The notes: generated from the sequence alone by a model not told the origin. A stretch of DNA of 64,000 nt from Azoarcus sp. Aa7 (GCF_014822185.1 NZ_QVLR01000041.1:1-64000); one strand, 5' to 3'. Positions 7,674 through 16,875 are shown, counted from the first letter of the stretch. Numbers and translations: made by a program.

Positions 7674-8825
7674 TCAAAGTCGTTCGATGATCGTGACGTT
7701 GGCCTGACCGCCGCCCTCGCACATCGTCTGCAGGCCGAAGCGGCCGCCGGTGCGTTCGAGTTCGTGCAGCAGGGTCGTCATCAGGCGGGCTCCGGTCGCA
7801 CCGAGGGGGTGGCCGAGGGCGATGGCGCCGCCGTTGGCGTTGGTGCGGGCGGGGTCGCAGCCGGTCTCCTTCGCCCAGGCCATGACGACCGAGGCGAAGG
7901 CTTCGTTGATTTCGACGCGGTCGATGTCGCCGATCGTCATGCCGGCCTTCCTGAGGGCGGCCCTGGTCGCGGGGATCGGCGCGGTGAGGTGCCAGATCGG
8001 GTCGTCGGCAAGGACGCTGAGGTGGTGGATGCGCGCGCGCGGGGTGAGGCCGTAGCGCTTCAGCGCGGCTTCCGACACCACGAGCAGGGCGGCGGAGGCA
8101 TCGCAGGTCTGGCTCGACACCGCGGCGGTAATGCCGGGGAATTCGGGGGCGACCGGCTCCAGCTCGGCCATCTTTTCGAGCGTCGTCGCGCGCGGCGTCT
8201 CGTCGTGCTGGACGCCCTCCAGCGGAACGATCTCCTTCGCGAAGTACCCGGCCTCGATCGCGGCGCGGGCGCGGCGGTGGCTTTCGAGCGCAAAAACTTC
8301 CATGTCCTCGCGGCTGATGTGCCAGTGGTCGGCGATGCGCTGTGCGGCGTAGAACTGGTTCACCGGCTGGTCGCCGAAGCGGGCCTTCCAGCCGCGGCTG
8401 CCGGAGAACGGGTCCGGGAAGCCGAGCGGCTGGCCCGCGAGCATCGCGGACGAGATTGGAATCTGCGTCATGGTCTGCACGCCGCCGACCGCAACAACGT
8501 CCTGCGTGCCGCTCATGACCGCCTGCGCGGCGAAATGCAGGGCCTGCTGTGACGAGCCACACTGGCGGTCGACGGTGGTGCCGGGCACGTTGAGCGGCAG
8601 GCCCGCGGCGAGCCAGCTCGTGCGGGCGATGTCGCCGGCCTGCGAACCGATGGTGTCAACGCAGCCGAAGATCACGTCGTCGTATTCGTCCGCCGGAATC
8701 GCGTTGCGTTCGACGAGCGCCTTCAGAACATGCGCGCCGAGGTCGATCGCATGGACGTGGGCGAGACCGCCCTTGCGCTTGCCGGTCGGGCTGCGCAGGG
8801 CGTCGACGATAAAGGCTTCAGCCAT
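7674..8825 (-). CDS. fadA6: Acetyl-CoA acyltransferase, FadA6-like thiolase
   Basis: A 383-residue degradative thiolase. The nucleophilic cysteine is Cys89 in DRQCGSSQQA. The base is His339 in GGAIALGHPLGATGARL, and the second cysteine is Cys369 in QTMCEGGG. In actinobacteria FadA6 performs the thiolytic step of C/D-ring degradation after IpdAB. The same ipd neighbours here support that role. The gene is 3 nt from the upstream acyl-CoA dehydrogenase stop. The symbol is assigned by motif and context, not by a search. Confidence 0.85.
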   Translation of the reverse strand: MAEAFIVDALRSPTGKRKGGLAHVHAIDLGAHVLKALVERNAIPADEYDDVIFGCVDTIGSQAGDIARTSWLAAGLPLNVPGTTVDRQCGSSQQALHFAAQAVMSGTQDVVAVGGVQTMTQIPISSAMLAGQPLGFPDPFSGSRGWKARFGDQPVNQFYAAQRIADHWHISREDMEVFALESHRRARAAIEAGYFAKEIVPLEGVQHDETPRATTLEKMAELEPVAPEFPGITAAVSSQTCDASAALLVVSEAALKRYGLTPRARIHHLSVLADDPIWHLTAPIPATRAALRKAGMTIGDIDRVEINEAFASVVMAWAKETGCDPARTNANGGAIALGHPLGATGARLMTTLLHELERTGGRFGLQTMCEGGGQANVTIIERL

Positions 8826-8828
8826 TCT

Positions 8829-9887
8829 TCATTCCCCGAAAGTTCGGCCCGGGCCCAGTGCGGCGGCATCGCCGAGCACGAAGCCGGCCACGCGGGCCTT
8901 GTGGAAACCGCGATCGCCCCAGGACGCATCGAGCGCCCAGGCGCGCTTCATGAACATCTGCAGATCGACTTCCCACGTGTAGCCCATCGCGCCATGCACC
9001 TGGATGCCGTGGCGCCCGGCGAGCCACGCGGCCTCGCCGCAGGCGAGCTTGGCGTGCGACACGCGCACCGCGGCGTCCGCGTCGCCGCGGGCGACGGCAT
9101 GCGCGGCGCGGTACAGCACGGGTTTGGCGAATTCGATACGAGTCGCCACGTCGGCAAGGTGATGCTTCACGGCCTGGAAGCTGCCGATGGGCTTGCCGAA
9201 CTGCTTGCGCTGGGCGGTGTAGTCCACCGAGAGGTCGAGCATGCGCTGCGCGAGGCCCAGCAACTGGCCGGACACGGAGAGCACGCCGCGCTCCAAGGTC
9301 GCCGCCCACAGCGCACGTCCGGCCTCGCCCGCTGCAACGCGGGTCGCGGTATTCGGTTCCCATACGACGCGGCCGAGGCGGCGCGAGCGGTCGATGCTGG
9401 GATTGGCGACGACGTCGGCCAGCGAGCGCGGCACGGCATGCACCTCGTCGCCATGCGCAAGCAGCAGCACGTCGGCGGGATGCGCGTCGGCGACGAGCGG
9501 ATTGACCGGGTGGCCGACGGCGATGCGGATGCTGCCGTCGGTGATGCGACGCAACCAATCCTCGCGCGCAGGCACGCTATCGGGCAGCGCGGCGATGAGG
9601 CCGGCGGCGACGTAGGCGGTGTCGGCGAGGGAGTCGGGGATCGCGTAGTAGCCGAGCTCCTGCGTCATCAGCGACCACGCGACGTCGTCCATCCCGAGCC
9701 CGCCGCAGGACTCCGGCACGGATAGCGCCATGAGCCCCTGCTCGGCGATCCGGTGGCGCAGGTCGGGCGAGCGGCCGACGTCGGTTTCCCAGATCTCGCG
9801 CAGCATTTCGGGCGCCGCTTCGGTCATCAGGAAACGGCTCACCGCCTCCCGGAAGGCGAGCTGGTCATCGGAAAAGGTGAAGTCCAT
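8829..9887 (-). CDS. Acyl-CoA dehydrogenase, small subunit type
   Basis: About 352 residues from the ATG at 9887 (MDFTFSDDQ). A longer open frame upstream overlaps the previous gene and is rejected. It is shorter and more divergent than canonical ACADs. The C-terminal half keeps QRKQFGKPIGSFQAVKHHLAD and HGAMGYTWE. Such pairs of unequal ACAD genes typically form alpha2-beta2 heterotetramers in steroid degradation (FadE/ChsE type). Its partner would be the adjacent 388-aa gene, 11 nt upstream. Confidence 0.85.
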   Translation of the reverse strand: MDFTFSDDQLAFREAVSRFLMTEAAPEMLREIWETDVGRSPDLRHRIAEQGLMALSVPESCGGLGMDDVAWSLMTQELGYYAIPDSLADTAYVAAGLIAALPDSVPAREDWLRRITDGSIRIAVGHPVNPLVADAHPADVLLLAHGDEVHAVPRSLADVVANPSIDRSRRLGRVVWEPNTATRVAAGEAGRALWAATLERGVLSVSGQLLGLAQRMLDLSVDYTAQRKQFGKPIGSFQAVKHHLADVATRIEFAKPVLYRAAHAVARGDADAAVRVSHAKLACGEAAWLAGRHGIQVHGAMGYTWEVDLQMFMKRAWALDASWGDRGFHKARVAGFVLGDAAALGPGRTFGE

Positions 9888-9898
9888 GAGCGGCCCCT

Positions 9899-11065
9899 TC
9901 AGGATTTCGGCAGGCCGAGCATCCGCTCGGCGATGATGTTGCGCTGGATCTCGTTGGTGCCCGCGTAGATCGGCCCGGCCTGCGCGAACAGGAAGCCTTC
10001 GAGCCAGCTTGCGCCGTCCTCGGCCTCGGGCGCTTCGGCGACGAGCTCGCCGCGCGCGCCGAGGATGCGCATCGCGGTCTCGTGCATCTTCAGATCGAGT
10101 TCGGACCACACGATCTTGTTCGTACTGGCCTCGTCACCAATGCGCGCGCCTTTCGCCAGGCGCCCGACGGTGTGGTAGGCGGAGAGCGCGTAGGCCTCCG
10201 CGCCCATCCAGGACTCGCACACCGCATCGCGGATCGTCGGATCGCGGTCGGCGCTCTCGCGGTGCGCCTGGTACAGGGCCACGAGCCGTCGCGCGGTGTG
10301 CTGGAAGCGGCCGGGGGAACGCAGCAGCAGGCCGCGCTCGAAGCCGGCGGTCGCCATCGCGACGTGCCAGCCCTTGCCCTCGTCGCCAACCCGGTTCTCC
10401 ACCGGCACGCGCACGTCGTCGAAGAAGATCTCGGCGAAGGCATCCTTGCCGTTCAACGCGCGGATCGGGCGGATGGTGACGCCCGGCGAATCGAGTGGCA
10501 CAAGCAGGAAACTGAGGCCGTGATGACGGCTCGACGCCGGATCGCTGCGGAACAGGCCGAACAGCCAGTCGGCGTAGATCGCACGCGTCGACCACGTCTT
10601 CTGGCCGTTGAGCACGTAGTGGTCGCCCTCCCGGATGGCCTTGCTGGTGATCGCCGCCATGTCGGAGCCCGCGTTGGGCTCGGACCAGCCCTGTGCCCAC
10701 ATGTCCTCGCTGGCCGCCATGCGCGGCAGGAAACGCTGTTTCTGCGCCTCGGTGCCGAACTCCATCAGGGTCGGCCCGAGCAGCAGCTGGCCGTTCTGGT
10801 TCACGCGCAGCGGCGCGCCCGAGGCGTAATACTCCTCCTCGAAGATCAGCCACTCGATGAGATCGCAGCCGCGTCCGCCGAGGGCCTCGGGCCACATCAC
10901 CATCGACAGGCGGGCGTCGAACAGGCGCCGCTCCCATTCGCGGTGCTGCTCGAAGCCTTCGCGCGTGTCGTAGCTCGCGAGCGGCGTGCGCGGGACGTTG
11001 TCGGCGAGCCAGGCGCGGACCTCCGCGCGGAAGGCGCGCTGCTTGGGCGTGTACGCAAGATCCAT
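9899..11065 (-). CDS. Acyl-CoA dehydrogenase, large subunit type
   Basis: About 388 residues from the ATG at 11065 (MDLAYTPKQ). It contains the FAD/substrate signatures WAQGWSEPNAGSDMA, NGQKTWSTRA and the C-terminal YAGTNEIQRNIIAERMLGLP. Family and context suggest alpha,beta-dehydrogenation of a bicyclic CoA thioester from the C/D rings, in complex with the 352-aa neighbour. It follows the echA20-like gene by 11 nt within the same operon. Confidence 0.88.
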   Translation of the reverse strand: MDLAYTPKQRAFRAEVRAWLADNVPRTPLASYDTREGFEQHREWERRLFDARLSMVMWPEALGGRGCDLIEWLIFEEEYYASGAPLRVNQNGQLLLGPTLMEFGTEAQKQRFLPRMAASEDMWAQGWSEPNAGSDMAAITSKAIREGDHYVLNGQKTWSTRAIYADWLFGLFRSDPASSRHHGLSFLLVPLDSPGVTIRPIRALNGKDAFAEIFFDDVRVPVENRVGDEGKGWHVAMATAGFERGLLLRSPGRFQHTARRLVALYQAHRESADRDPTIRDAVCESWMGAEAYALSAYHTVGRLAKGARIGDEASTNKIVWSELDLKMHETAMRILGARGELVAEAPEAEDGASWLEGFLFAQAGPIYAGTNEIQRNIIAERMLGLPKS

Positions 11066-11076
11066 GATCTCCCCCC

Positions 11077-11829
11077 TCAGAATTTCGCGTCGCGTTTTTG
11101 GACGAAGGCCCGGCGCGTTTCCGCCGAATCCGGGCTGGTGTAGGCCTGCAGCGTGAAGCCCTGCTCCCAGCGGTACTTGTCCTCGAGGTTGCCGTCTTCG
11201 ATGCCGTTGAGCGCTTCCTTCGCGATGCGGATCATCGCGGGGCTCTTCGCGGCGATCTTCGCGGCGATGCCCAGTGCCGTCTCGCGCAGCTCGCCACGCG
11301 GCACGACGCGCTCGATGAAGCCGTAGCGTTCCGCTTCGCGCGCGCCGATCTTCTCGCCGGTGAAGAACAGGTAGCGCACCTTCTGCACGGGGAAGAGGCG
11401 CTGCAGGTGCGCACCGCCGCCCATCGCGCCGCGGTCGACCTCGGGCAGCGCGAAGGTCGCGCAGTCGGCGGCGACCACGATGTCGGCCGCGCCGGTGATG
11501 CCGATGCCGCCGCCCAGCACGAAGCCGTGCACGGCGACGATGACCGGTACGGGACTGCGGTGCACCGCCTTGAAGGTCGCGTAGTTTCCGGCGTTCACCG
11601 CGACGATGCGCTCGGGGTGGGCATCCAGTTCCTTGATATCCACGCCGGCGCAGAAGCCGCGGCCCTCGGCGCGGATCACGATGACGCGCACGTCGGGGTT
11701 GGCGCCGAGGTCGTCGATGGTGCGCGCGAGGGCGAACCATTCGGCGCTGTCCAGCGCGTTGACCGGCGGCTTGTCGATCACCAGTTCGGCGATGCCGGCA
11801 TCCAGCCGGGTGTGAATTGCGTTCGTCAC
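11077..11829 (-). CDS. echA20: Enoyl-CoA hydratase family protein, EchA20-like
   Basis: A 250-residue crotonase-fold protein. The oxyanion-hole region is GRGFCAGVDIKEL, and VHGFVLGGGIGITGAADIV plus LPEVDRGAMGGG follow. The VDIKE and GGGIG patterns and length fit EchA20, which in actinobacteria hydrolytically opens the D ring of a C/D-ring CoA intermediate before IpdAB acts. The neighbouring ipdABC genes make this assignment likely. About 50 nt separate it from the preceding ipdC stop. Confidence 0.82.
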   Translation of the reverse strand: MTNAIHTRLDAGIAELVIDKPPVNALDSAEWFALARTIDDLGANPDVRVIVIRAEGRGFCAGVDIKELDAHPERIVAVNAGNYATFKAVHRSPVPVIVAVHGFVLGGGIGITGAADIVVAADCATFALPEVDRGAMGGGAHLQRLFPVQKVRYLFFTGEKIGAREAERYGFIERVVPRGELRETALGIAAKIAAKSPAMIRIAKEALNGIEDGNLEDKYRWEQGFTLQAYTSPDSAETRRAFVQKRDAKF

Positions 11830-11880
11830 GTGATTGCCTCCAGTCTCTTCTGTGTGGTGCGGATGTTCTTCATTCGGGTG

Positions 11881-12999
11881 TCACGCCGTCGTGCGCTCCA
11901 GCGGCGCTTCGAGCCGGGCATACAGGCGCGCGAGGCAGGCCTCAGCCTCCGTGGCGATGCCGCGGATGACCTCTTCGCAGCTCTGCAGTTCGCCGATCGC
12001 CGCGGCGACCTGGCCGCTGGGGAGGATCCCTTCGTCGGGGAGCCCCTGGACCATCGAACGCTGCAGCAGCACCGGCTGGTTGGCCGACATCACGGTCTGC
12101 GACACGGCGCCGGCGTCTTCCTTGATCGCCTGGCGCAGCACGCCGAACATGTGCCCGAGGCTCATGCCGGTCTGGGCCTTCCACGCCCATGCGCTCTTCA
12201 ACGCGATGGCGAGGCGCCCGACGGGTCCGGCCGCTTCGAGCCGGCGGATGAAGGGGTTGTCGATCATGCGGTGACGCATGCCGTCGACCGCGAGCGTGAC
12301 GCGGATCTTCTGCGGGTCGTCGACGGCGACGTAGCGCTCCAGCGTCGGCCGCGGCGTCGGCGCATCGGTGGTCATCAGGAAGCGCGTGCCCATCGCGATG
12401 CCGGCCGCACCGGCCGCGAGCGCCGCCGCGAGCCCGCGTCCGGTCGAGTAGCCACCGGCGGCGATGACGGGCACCTTCACCGCATCCAGCACCTGCGGCA
12501 GCAGGATCGTCGTCGGCACGCCGCCGGTATGGCCGCCGCCCTCGCCGCCCTGGATCGTGATCATGTCGGCGCCGAGCTCGATCGCCTTCACCGCATGCTT
12601 GAGCGCGCCGACCGTCGGGATGCACAGCACGCCGGCCTCCTTGAAGCGCGCGATGGTCTTCTTGTCCGGCCCGCGCCCGTAGCTCACCGCGCGTAGCCGG
12701 TACTTGATCGCGAGATCCACGCACTGCGCGGCGTTTTCCTGGAACATGTGGAAGTTGAGGCCGAAGTTGGTGCCGCCGGTCGCGGCGACCACCTTGCGGA
12801 TCTCCTCTTCGAGCTTGTGCGCCTCGATCGTCGCGCCGGCGAGGAAGCCGAAGCCGCCGGCACGTGTCGTCGCGATCACGAGGTTCGCATCGGCGACCCA
12901 GCCCATCGCGGTCTGCACGATGGGGTAACGGCAGCCCAGCGCCTGCGTGAGCGGCGTGCTCAGAAGCGCGGAGCAGTCAGGCATCGCTTCGCGGTTCAT
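11881..12999 (-). CDS. ipdC: Flavin-dependent NMO-like oxidoreductase, IpdC-like
   Basis: About 372 residues from the ATG at 12999. Its first codons overlap the stop of the upstream hydratase by 4 nt, indicating translational coupling. It is a nitronate-monooxygenase-type TIM barrel with PIVQTAMGWVA near the N-terminus, ITIQGGEGGGHTGG for FMN phosphate binding, and AAGGYSTGRGLAAALAAGA. In the HIP pathway IpdC is the oxidoreductase of this fold acting on the C/D-ring CoA thioesters. The longer upstream open frame is a shadow of the previous gene. Confidence 0.85.
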   Translation of the reverse strand: MNREAMPDCSALLSTPLTQALGCRYPIVQTAMGWVADANLVIATTRAGGFGFLAGATIEAHKLEEEIRKVVAATGGTNFGLNFHMFQENAAQCVDLAIKYRLRAVSYGRGPDKKTIARFKEAGVLCIPTVGALKHAVKAIELGADMITIQGGEGGGHTGGVPTTILLPQVLDAVKVPVIAAGGYSTGRGLAAALAAGAAGIAMGTRFLMTTDAPTPRPTLERYVAVDDPQKIRVTLAVDGMRHRMIDNPFIRRLEAAGPVGRLAIALKSAWAWKAQTGMSLGHMFGVLRQAIKEDAGAVSQTVMSANQPVLLQRSMVQGLPDEGILPSGQVAAAIGELQSCEEVIRGIATEAEACLARLYARLEAPLERTTA

Positions 13000-13934
13000 G
13001 CGTCCTCCCCGGCCTGCACGGCCGCCTGCTTGTTGGCCTGCGCCATGGCCTTCGCGTCGTAGCCGCCGAGCTTGTCGCCCGACAGGAGTTCGTTGTGGGC
13101 GTGTGCGAAGTGGTGCCAGCCGAAGGCGGCATCCATCGCGGTGCGCTTGCCCTGCAGATCCTCGACGTGGTTGATCGCCTGCTTCGTGAGCGCCAGCCCC
13201 ATGCGCGGCTGTTGCGCGATGCGTGCCGCGATCACGTATGTCGCCGCCTCGAGTTCGTCGCGCGGAACGACGCGATTGACCATCCCCATCTGGTACGCGC
13301 GCTCGGCCCCCATGCGGTCGCCGACGAAGAGGAATTCCTTCGCGATGCGCGGATGGAGTTCGAACGGGTGGGCGAAGTACTCGACGCCCGGAATGCCCAT
13401 GCGCACGACCGGATCCTGGAAGAAGGCATCGTCGGACGCGACAATCAGGTCGCACACCCACGCCAGCATCAGCCCGCCCGCGACGCAGGCACCCTGCACC
13501 ATCGCGATCGTCGGCTTGGGCAGTTCGCGCCAGCGCCGGCACATGCCGAGGTACACCTCCTGCTCGCGCGCATACAGGTATTCGCCGCCGGGCTTGTTGG
13601 TGTGATCCCACCACAGGTGCACGCGGTCGAAGGGCTTGTTGATGTCGCGCCCCGGGGTGCCGATGTCGTGCCCGGCGGAGAAGTGCTTGCCCTCGCCACG
13701 CAGCACGATCACCTTGACCGCATCGTCATCGACCGCGCGCCGCAGGGCTGCGTCCAGCGCGTAGGTCATCTGCGAGTTCTGCGCGTTGTTGAACTCCGGC
13801 CGGCACATCGTGACGGTCGCGATGCCGTCCTGCACGGAATACTTCACCGGCGTGTCGGTCTCGTAGGACGAGGTGTCGGCGCGGCTCACGAAGGCGCCTG
13901 CCGTGGGGGGCGTAGGGGGCGTCGGGGCTGTCAT
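12996..13934 (-). CDS. Enoyl-CoA hydratase/isomerase family protein
   Basis: A 312-residue crotonase-fold protein, longer than usual. A proline- and threonine-rich 30-residue N-terminal extension precedes the domain. Core motifs are GEGKHFSAGHDIG, QGACVAGGLMLAWVCDLI and MGIPGVEYFAHPFELHPR. The WWDH and GYDAKAMAQANKQA segments recur in a steroid-cluster subgroup of crotonases. Substrate unknown, presumably a ring-derived enoyl-CoA. It lies between ipdB (19 nt) and ipdC (overlap). Confidence 0.8.
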   Translation of the reverse strand: MTAPTPPTPPTAGAFVSRADTSSYETDTPVKYSVQDGIATVTMCRPEFNNAQNSQMTYALDAALRRAVDDDAVKVIVLRGEGKHFSAGHDIGTPGRDINKPFDRVHLWWDHTNKPGGEYLYAREQEVYLGMCRRWRELPKPTIAMVQGACVAGGLMLAWVCDLIVASDDAFFQDPVVRMGIPGVEYFAHPFELHPRIAKEFLFVGDRMGAERAYQMGMVNRVVPRDELEAATYVIAARIAQQPRMGLALTKQAINHVEDLQGKRTAMDAAFGWHHFAHAHNELLSGDKLGGYDAKAMAQANKQAAVQAGEDA

Positions 13935-13953
13935 TGTCGTTGTCCTTGCCGTA

Positions 13954-14754
13954 TCAGGCCGCCGGACGGATGCCGGGAGGATTGCCCTTGATCGCCGTCG
14001 CGCGCAGTTCGTGCGGATCGAGACGGCGGATCAGCGCGAGCTGTGCGGCGGTCGGATGGGGCGTCTCGCGCAGATCCGGCGCCGCGATGAGCGGGAAACC
14101 GGTCTTCTCCTGCACCTCGCCGAAGCTCACGCCCGGATGCAGCGAGCGCACGCGCGCCGCGCGCGAGGGCCCGTCGAAGTCCATCACGCACAGGTCGGTG
14201 ACGACGATTCGGATCTCCATCAGGTCGTTGCGCTCGCCCTCGTTCCAGCGTTCGGGCTTGAAGCCGACGCCCGACACCATGTCGACCTCGCCTTCGACGA
14301 ACACCCGCTTGCTGTGCGCCGGCACGAAGAAGGAGTTGATGTGGTTGATGCTGTTGCCCGGCAGGCCGCGCACGCCCAGCATCGCGGACTTGGGCTTGGC
14401 GTAGTCGCCGACGCACGAGAGGTTGGACTGGCCCCAGCGGTCCACCTGGGTCGGTCCGACCATCGCGTGCCGGCGCCCGCCCCATACGCACTCGAAGACA
14501 CGTTCGAAGGGCATGTAACCGGAATAGCGCGGCTGGTAGTCGCCACGCGGCCCGAGCGGAATCGGCTCCTCGACGAGGAAGGCTTCGCTGTCGGTCATCA
14601 ACAGGCCCTCGCTGTGCGTGAGCTTCGCGAGGCTCGCGCCGAGGCGCGGGATCACGCCGAGGCCGGACGCGAGGACTTCGCCGTCGCCGCGCCACGCTTC
14701 GGAGGCGGCGACGATCATCAGTTCGGCGAGGGTGAATTCAACTTTGTCGGTCAT
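13954..14754 (-). CDS. ipdB: CoA-transferase family I beta-like subunit, IpdB
   Basis: A 266-residue protein beginning MTDKVEFTLAELM. It resembles the beta half of class I CoA-transferases. Together with IpdA it forms a heteromeric hydrolase (COCHEA-CoA hydrolase) that opens the last ring of the steroid nucleus rather than transferring CoA. Visible segments are ASGLGVIPRLGASLAKLTHSEGL, RYSGYMPFERVFECVWGGRRHAMVG-type and FVEGEVDMVSGVGF. It is 12 nt from ipdA and in the expected ipdA-ipdB order. Confidence 0.88.
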   Translation of the reverse strand: MTDKVEFTLAELMIVAASEAWRGDGEVLASGLGVIPRLGASLAKLTHSEGLLMTDSEAFLVEEPIPLGPRGDYQPRYSGYMPFERVFECVWGGRRHAMVGPTQVDRWGQSNLSCVGDYAKPKSAMLGVRGLPGNSINHINSFFVPAHSKRVFVEGEVDMVSGVGFKPERWNEGERNDLMEIRIVVTDLCVMDFDGPSRAARVRSLHPGVSFGEVQEKTGFPLIAAPDLRETPHPTAAQLALIRRLDPHELRATAIKGNPPGIRPAA

Positions 14755-14766
14755 CGCGCAATCTCC

Positions 14767-15645
14767 TCAGAACACCGGCAGCGGCAGCTTCGCGAGCCGC
14801 TCCGTGCCGCCGTTCCTTTCCTGGTAAGCGGCTTCGCCGCCGGCGACGAATTCGTCGACATAGGCCTGCCAGCCGCCCTCCTCGCCCGCACTCGCGGCGT
14901 AGCGCTTGAAATGGCTCATGTCCCAGCCGTAGTCCGACGGGCACGAGGTCGGGTGCGCACCGAAGGGCGCCTCGACGACGCCGGTCACCAGATAGCGCTC
15001 GAAGGTGTTGCTGCGCGCCGCGGCGGCATCGAGCTGGAGCCGTTCCTCGACGCGCTCGGCGGACACGTAGCACTGGTCGGCGGCGCGCGCGAAGAGGTGG
15101 TCGAAGTAGGGATCGGGTCCGGTGACGAGCGTGTTGCCGAGTCGGTCGGCGACATTCACGTGCAGCAGCGCGACGTCGAGCTTCAACGCCGGCATCGCGA
15201 TCAGCACTTCGCCGTCGTCATAGGGAGAGCGGATCGTACGCAGTTCCGGGTTGAGCTTCACGACATCGGTCGCGAGGCCGCAGCGGGTCGGCAGGAAGGG
15301 CAGGCGCATGCCCGCCGCGCGCAGCCCCCACTGGAACATCCCTTCGTCGAGCTCCATCAGCTCCTTCAGCTCGCCCGCCTCGCGCGCCTTGCGGTAATAG
15401 GGCTCGAGCGGGATCGCGTCGAGCGTCGCGAAACCGAACACAAGTTTTCTCACCTTGCCCGCCGCGCACAGCATCCCGACCTCCGGGCCGCCATAGGCGA
15501 CCACCGTCAGGTCCTTCACCGGCGAGCGCAGGATCTCGCGCACGATTGCCATCGGCTTGCGCCGCGGCCCCCACCCACCGAAGCCGATCGTCATGCCGTC
15601 GCGCAAGGCGCCGACGACATCGGCCGTAGTCATCCGCTTGTCCAT
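14767..15645 (-). CDS. ipdA: CoA-transferase family I alpha-like subunit, IpdA
   Basis: About 292 residues from the ATG at 15645 (MDKRMTTADVV), with AAGGAC upstream as ribosome-binding site. An open frame extends upstream into the dioxygenase gene and is rejected. The GGWGPRRKPM motif near the N-terminus and AYGGPEVGMLCAAGKV are characteristic of IpdA. The length matches the actinobacterial protein. It works with IpdB in ring opening of the C/D-ring CoA thioester. It lies 11 nt after hsaC. Confidence 0.9.
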   Translation of the reverse strand: MDKRMTTADVVGALRDGMTIGFGGWGPRRKPMAIVREILRSPVKDLTVVAYGGPEVGMLCAAGKVRKLVFGFATLDAIPLEPYYRKAREAGELKELMELDEGMFQWGLRAAGMRLPFLPTRCGLATDVVKLNPELRTIRSPYDDGEVLIAMPALKLDVALLHVNVADRLGNTLVTGPDPYFDHLFARAADQCYVSAERVEERLQLDAAAARSNTFERYLVTGVVEAPFGAHPTSCPSDYGWDMSHFKRYAASAGEEGGWQAYVDEFVAGGEAAYQERNGGTERLAKLPLPVF

Positions 15646-15656
15646 ATGTGGCGTCC

Positions 15657-16547
15657 TTATTTCTGTCCGGCCGAGAAGTCGTGACCCCAGAGGCTCACGC
15701 GCGTGAATTCGAAGGCGGTGTGGCGCGACCAATCGACCTGCAGTCCGCCGAAGCCGTATTCAAGATCGAAGTCCGACGGCGTCTTCATGTAGAAGGAGAT
15801 CATCCGGTCATTGAGGTGCTGGCCCAGCGTTGCCGACAACGGCACCTGGTGCGCGATGCGGCGATCGTGCGCGCGGCCGACCTCGGTCATGGAGTCGACC
15901 TCGACCATCACATGCACACAGCCGCTCGGTACCGGGTACTCGGCCAACGCGAGGCTGTGGTGGCGCGCATTCGCGCAGTGCAGGAAGTGGATGCGCACCG
16001 CCGGAGCGGACGGATCGGGGCGGAAGTTGAAGATGTCCGACACACCGAAGCCGAGTACGTCGCGATGGAAGGCCACGGTCTCGTCGAAATTCGGGGCCGG
16101 CAGCACCGTGTGGCCAAGCCCCATGTCGCCGGTGACGAAACGCGGCACGGCCTGCGGCGAGACGAAGGGCTGGCAGTCCGAGCGATGGCCCCAGCCGAGT
16201 TCGTGCCGGTTGCCCGCGGGGTCGGTGACGATTGCGATCGCCTGCATGCCGCGCTGCTCGCACAGCCCCGCCGAGGCAGCTTCCCACTTCGCACGCTTCT
16301 GTTCGAGCACGGTGATCGCGGCGTCGAAGGCCCGCTCGTCGGCGAGTTCCCAGCCCGACGCGAGGTAACGGCGCTCCGGCCCCTCGACGACCAGCATGCG
16401 GAACGGACGCTCGTCCATCTTCACGTACAGGCCGCCGCCGGGCGCCGGCGTCGTCATCATGCCCAGCACGTCCTGCGCGTAGCTCTGCCATTGGGCAGGC
16501 TGATCGGTTTGAGCGACGATATAGCCCAGACCGCGAATATCGATCAT
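15657..16547 (-). CDS. hsaC: Extradiol dioxygenase, HsaC-like (3,4-DHSA dioxygenase type)
   Basis: About 296 residues. The start at 16547 (MIDIRGLGYI) is preferred because it aligns with the family N-terminus and has a purine-rich GAGCCAGAGAG upstream. It is a two-domain vicinal-oxygen-chelate protein. The iron ligands His146 (GLGHTVL), His212 (VHVMVEV) and Glu263 (DFDLEYG) lie at BphC/HsaC spacing. A catalytic histidine sits in the HHSLALAEY segment. It would cleave the aromatised A ring of the 9,10-seco steroid with O2. First gene of the ring operon, just downstream of an operator-like site. Confidence 0.9.
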   Translation of the reverse strand: MIDIRGLGYIVAQTDQPAQWQSYAQDVLGMMTTPAPGGGLYVKMDERPFRMLVVEGPERRYLASGWELADERAFDAAITVLEQKRAKWEAASAGLCEQRGMQAIAIVTDPAGNRHELGWGHRSDCQPFVSPQAVPRFVTGDMGLGHTVLPAPNFDETVAFHRDVLGFGVSDIFNFRPDPSAPAVRIHFLHCANARHHSLALAEYPVPSGCVHVMVEVDSMTEVGRAHDRRIAHQVPLSATLGQHLNDRMISFYMKTPSDFDLEYGFGGLQVDWSRHTAFEFTRVSLWGHDFSAGQK

Positions 16548-16618
16548 CTCTCTGGCTCCCATGAGCCCGGCACTTGCCGGTATGGGAAGCATTTTCGCGA
16601 GGGCCCGCAGGGCGCTCA

Positions 16619-16634
16619 TCGTCCGTTGAGACTA
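16619..16634. promoter_or_regulatory. Operator-like site 1, before the hsaC-ipd operon
   Basis: TCGTCC-gttg-AGACTA, an imperfect palindrome. The same 18-nt core ATCGTCCGTTGAGACTAA also occurs at about 29063 and 59022. Confidence 0.8.
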
Positions 16635-16815
16635 AGGGGCGCCACAGAAGGGGAAGATGCAGCTTGCCGGCCGCGTCCGGGCGTTGCCGATCGGACATGG
16701 ACCGCGTGCGGCCGGCGCACATCAGTCACTCCGACAAACGCGCCGGACCTTTCGCACATCGCTATTCGCGGACCCGCCTTGGTCTGAAGTGCGCGATCAA
16801 TTGCAAGGAAGCGGA

Positions 16816-16850
16816 CAAAAAAAGGCCGCTCACCCGAGGGCAGAGCGGCC
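16816..16850 (-). terminator. Rho-independent terminator of the aldolase operon
   Basis: GGCCGCT (16824-16830) and AGCGGCC (16844-16850) form the stem. On the minus strand it is followed by a run of seven T (complement of 16817-16823). It lies about 25 nt after the stop of the DUF35-MaoC gene. Confidence 0.88.
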
Positions 16851-16875
16851 GACAAGGAGAGGACCACGAGAGCAA

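Larger units (their letters stand above)
16548..16875. other. Intergenic promoter region of the ring operon
   Basis: A 328-nt gap between hsaC and the DUF35-MaoC gene. It contains the terminator of the upstream operon (16816-16850) and an operator-like site (16619-16634) about 70 nt before the hsaC start. The promoter of the hsaC-ipd operon should lie here. No convincing -35/-10 pair is called. Confidence 0.7.
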
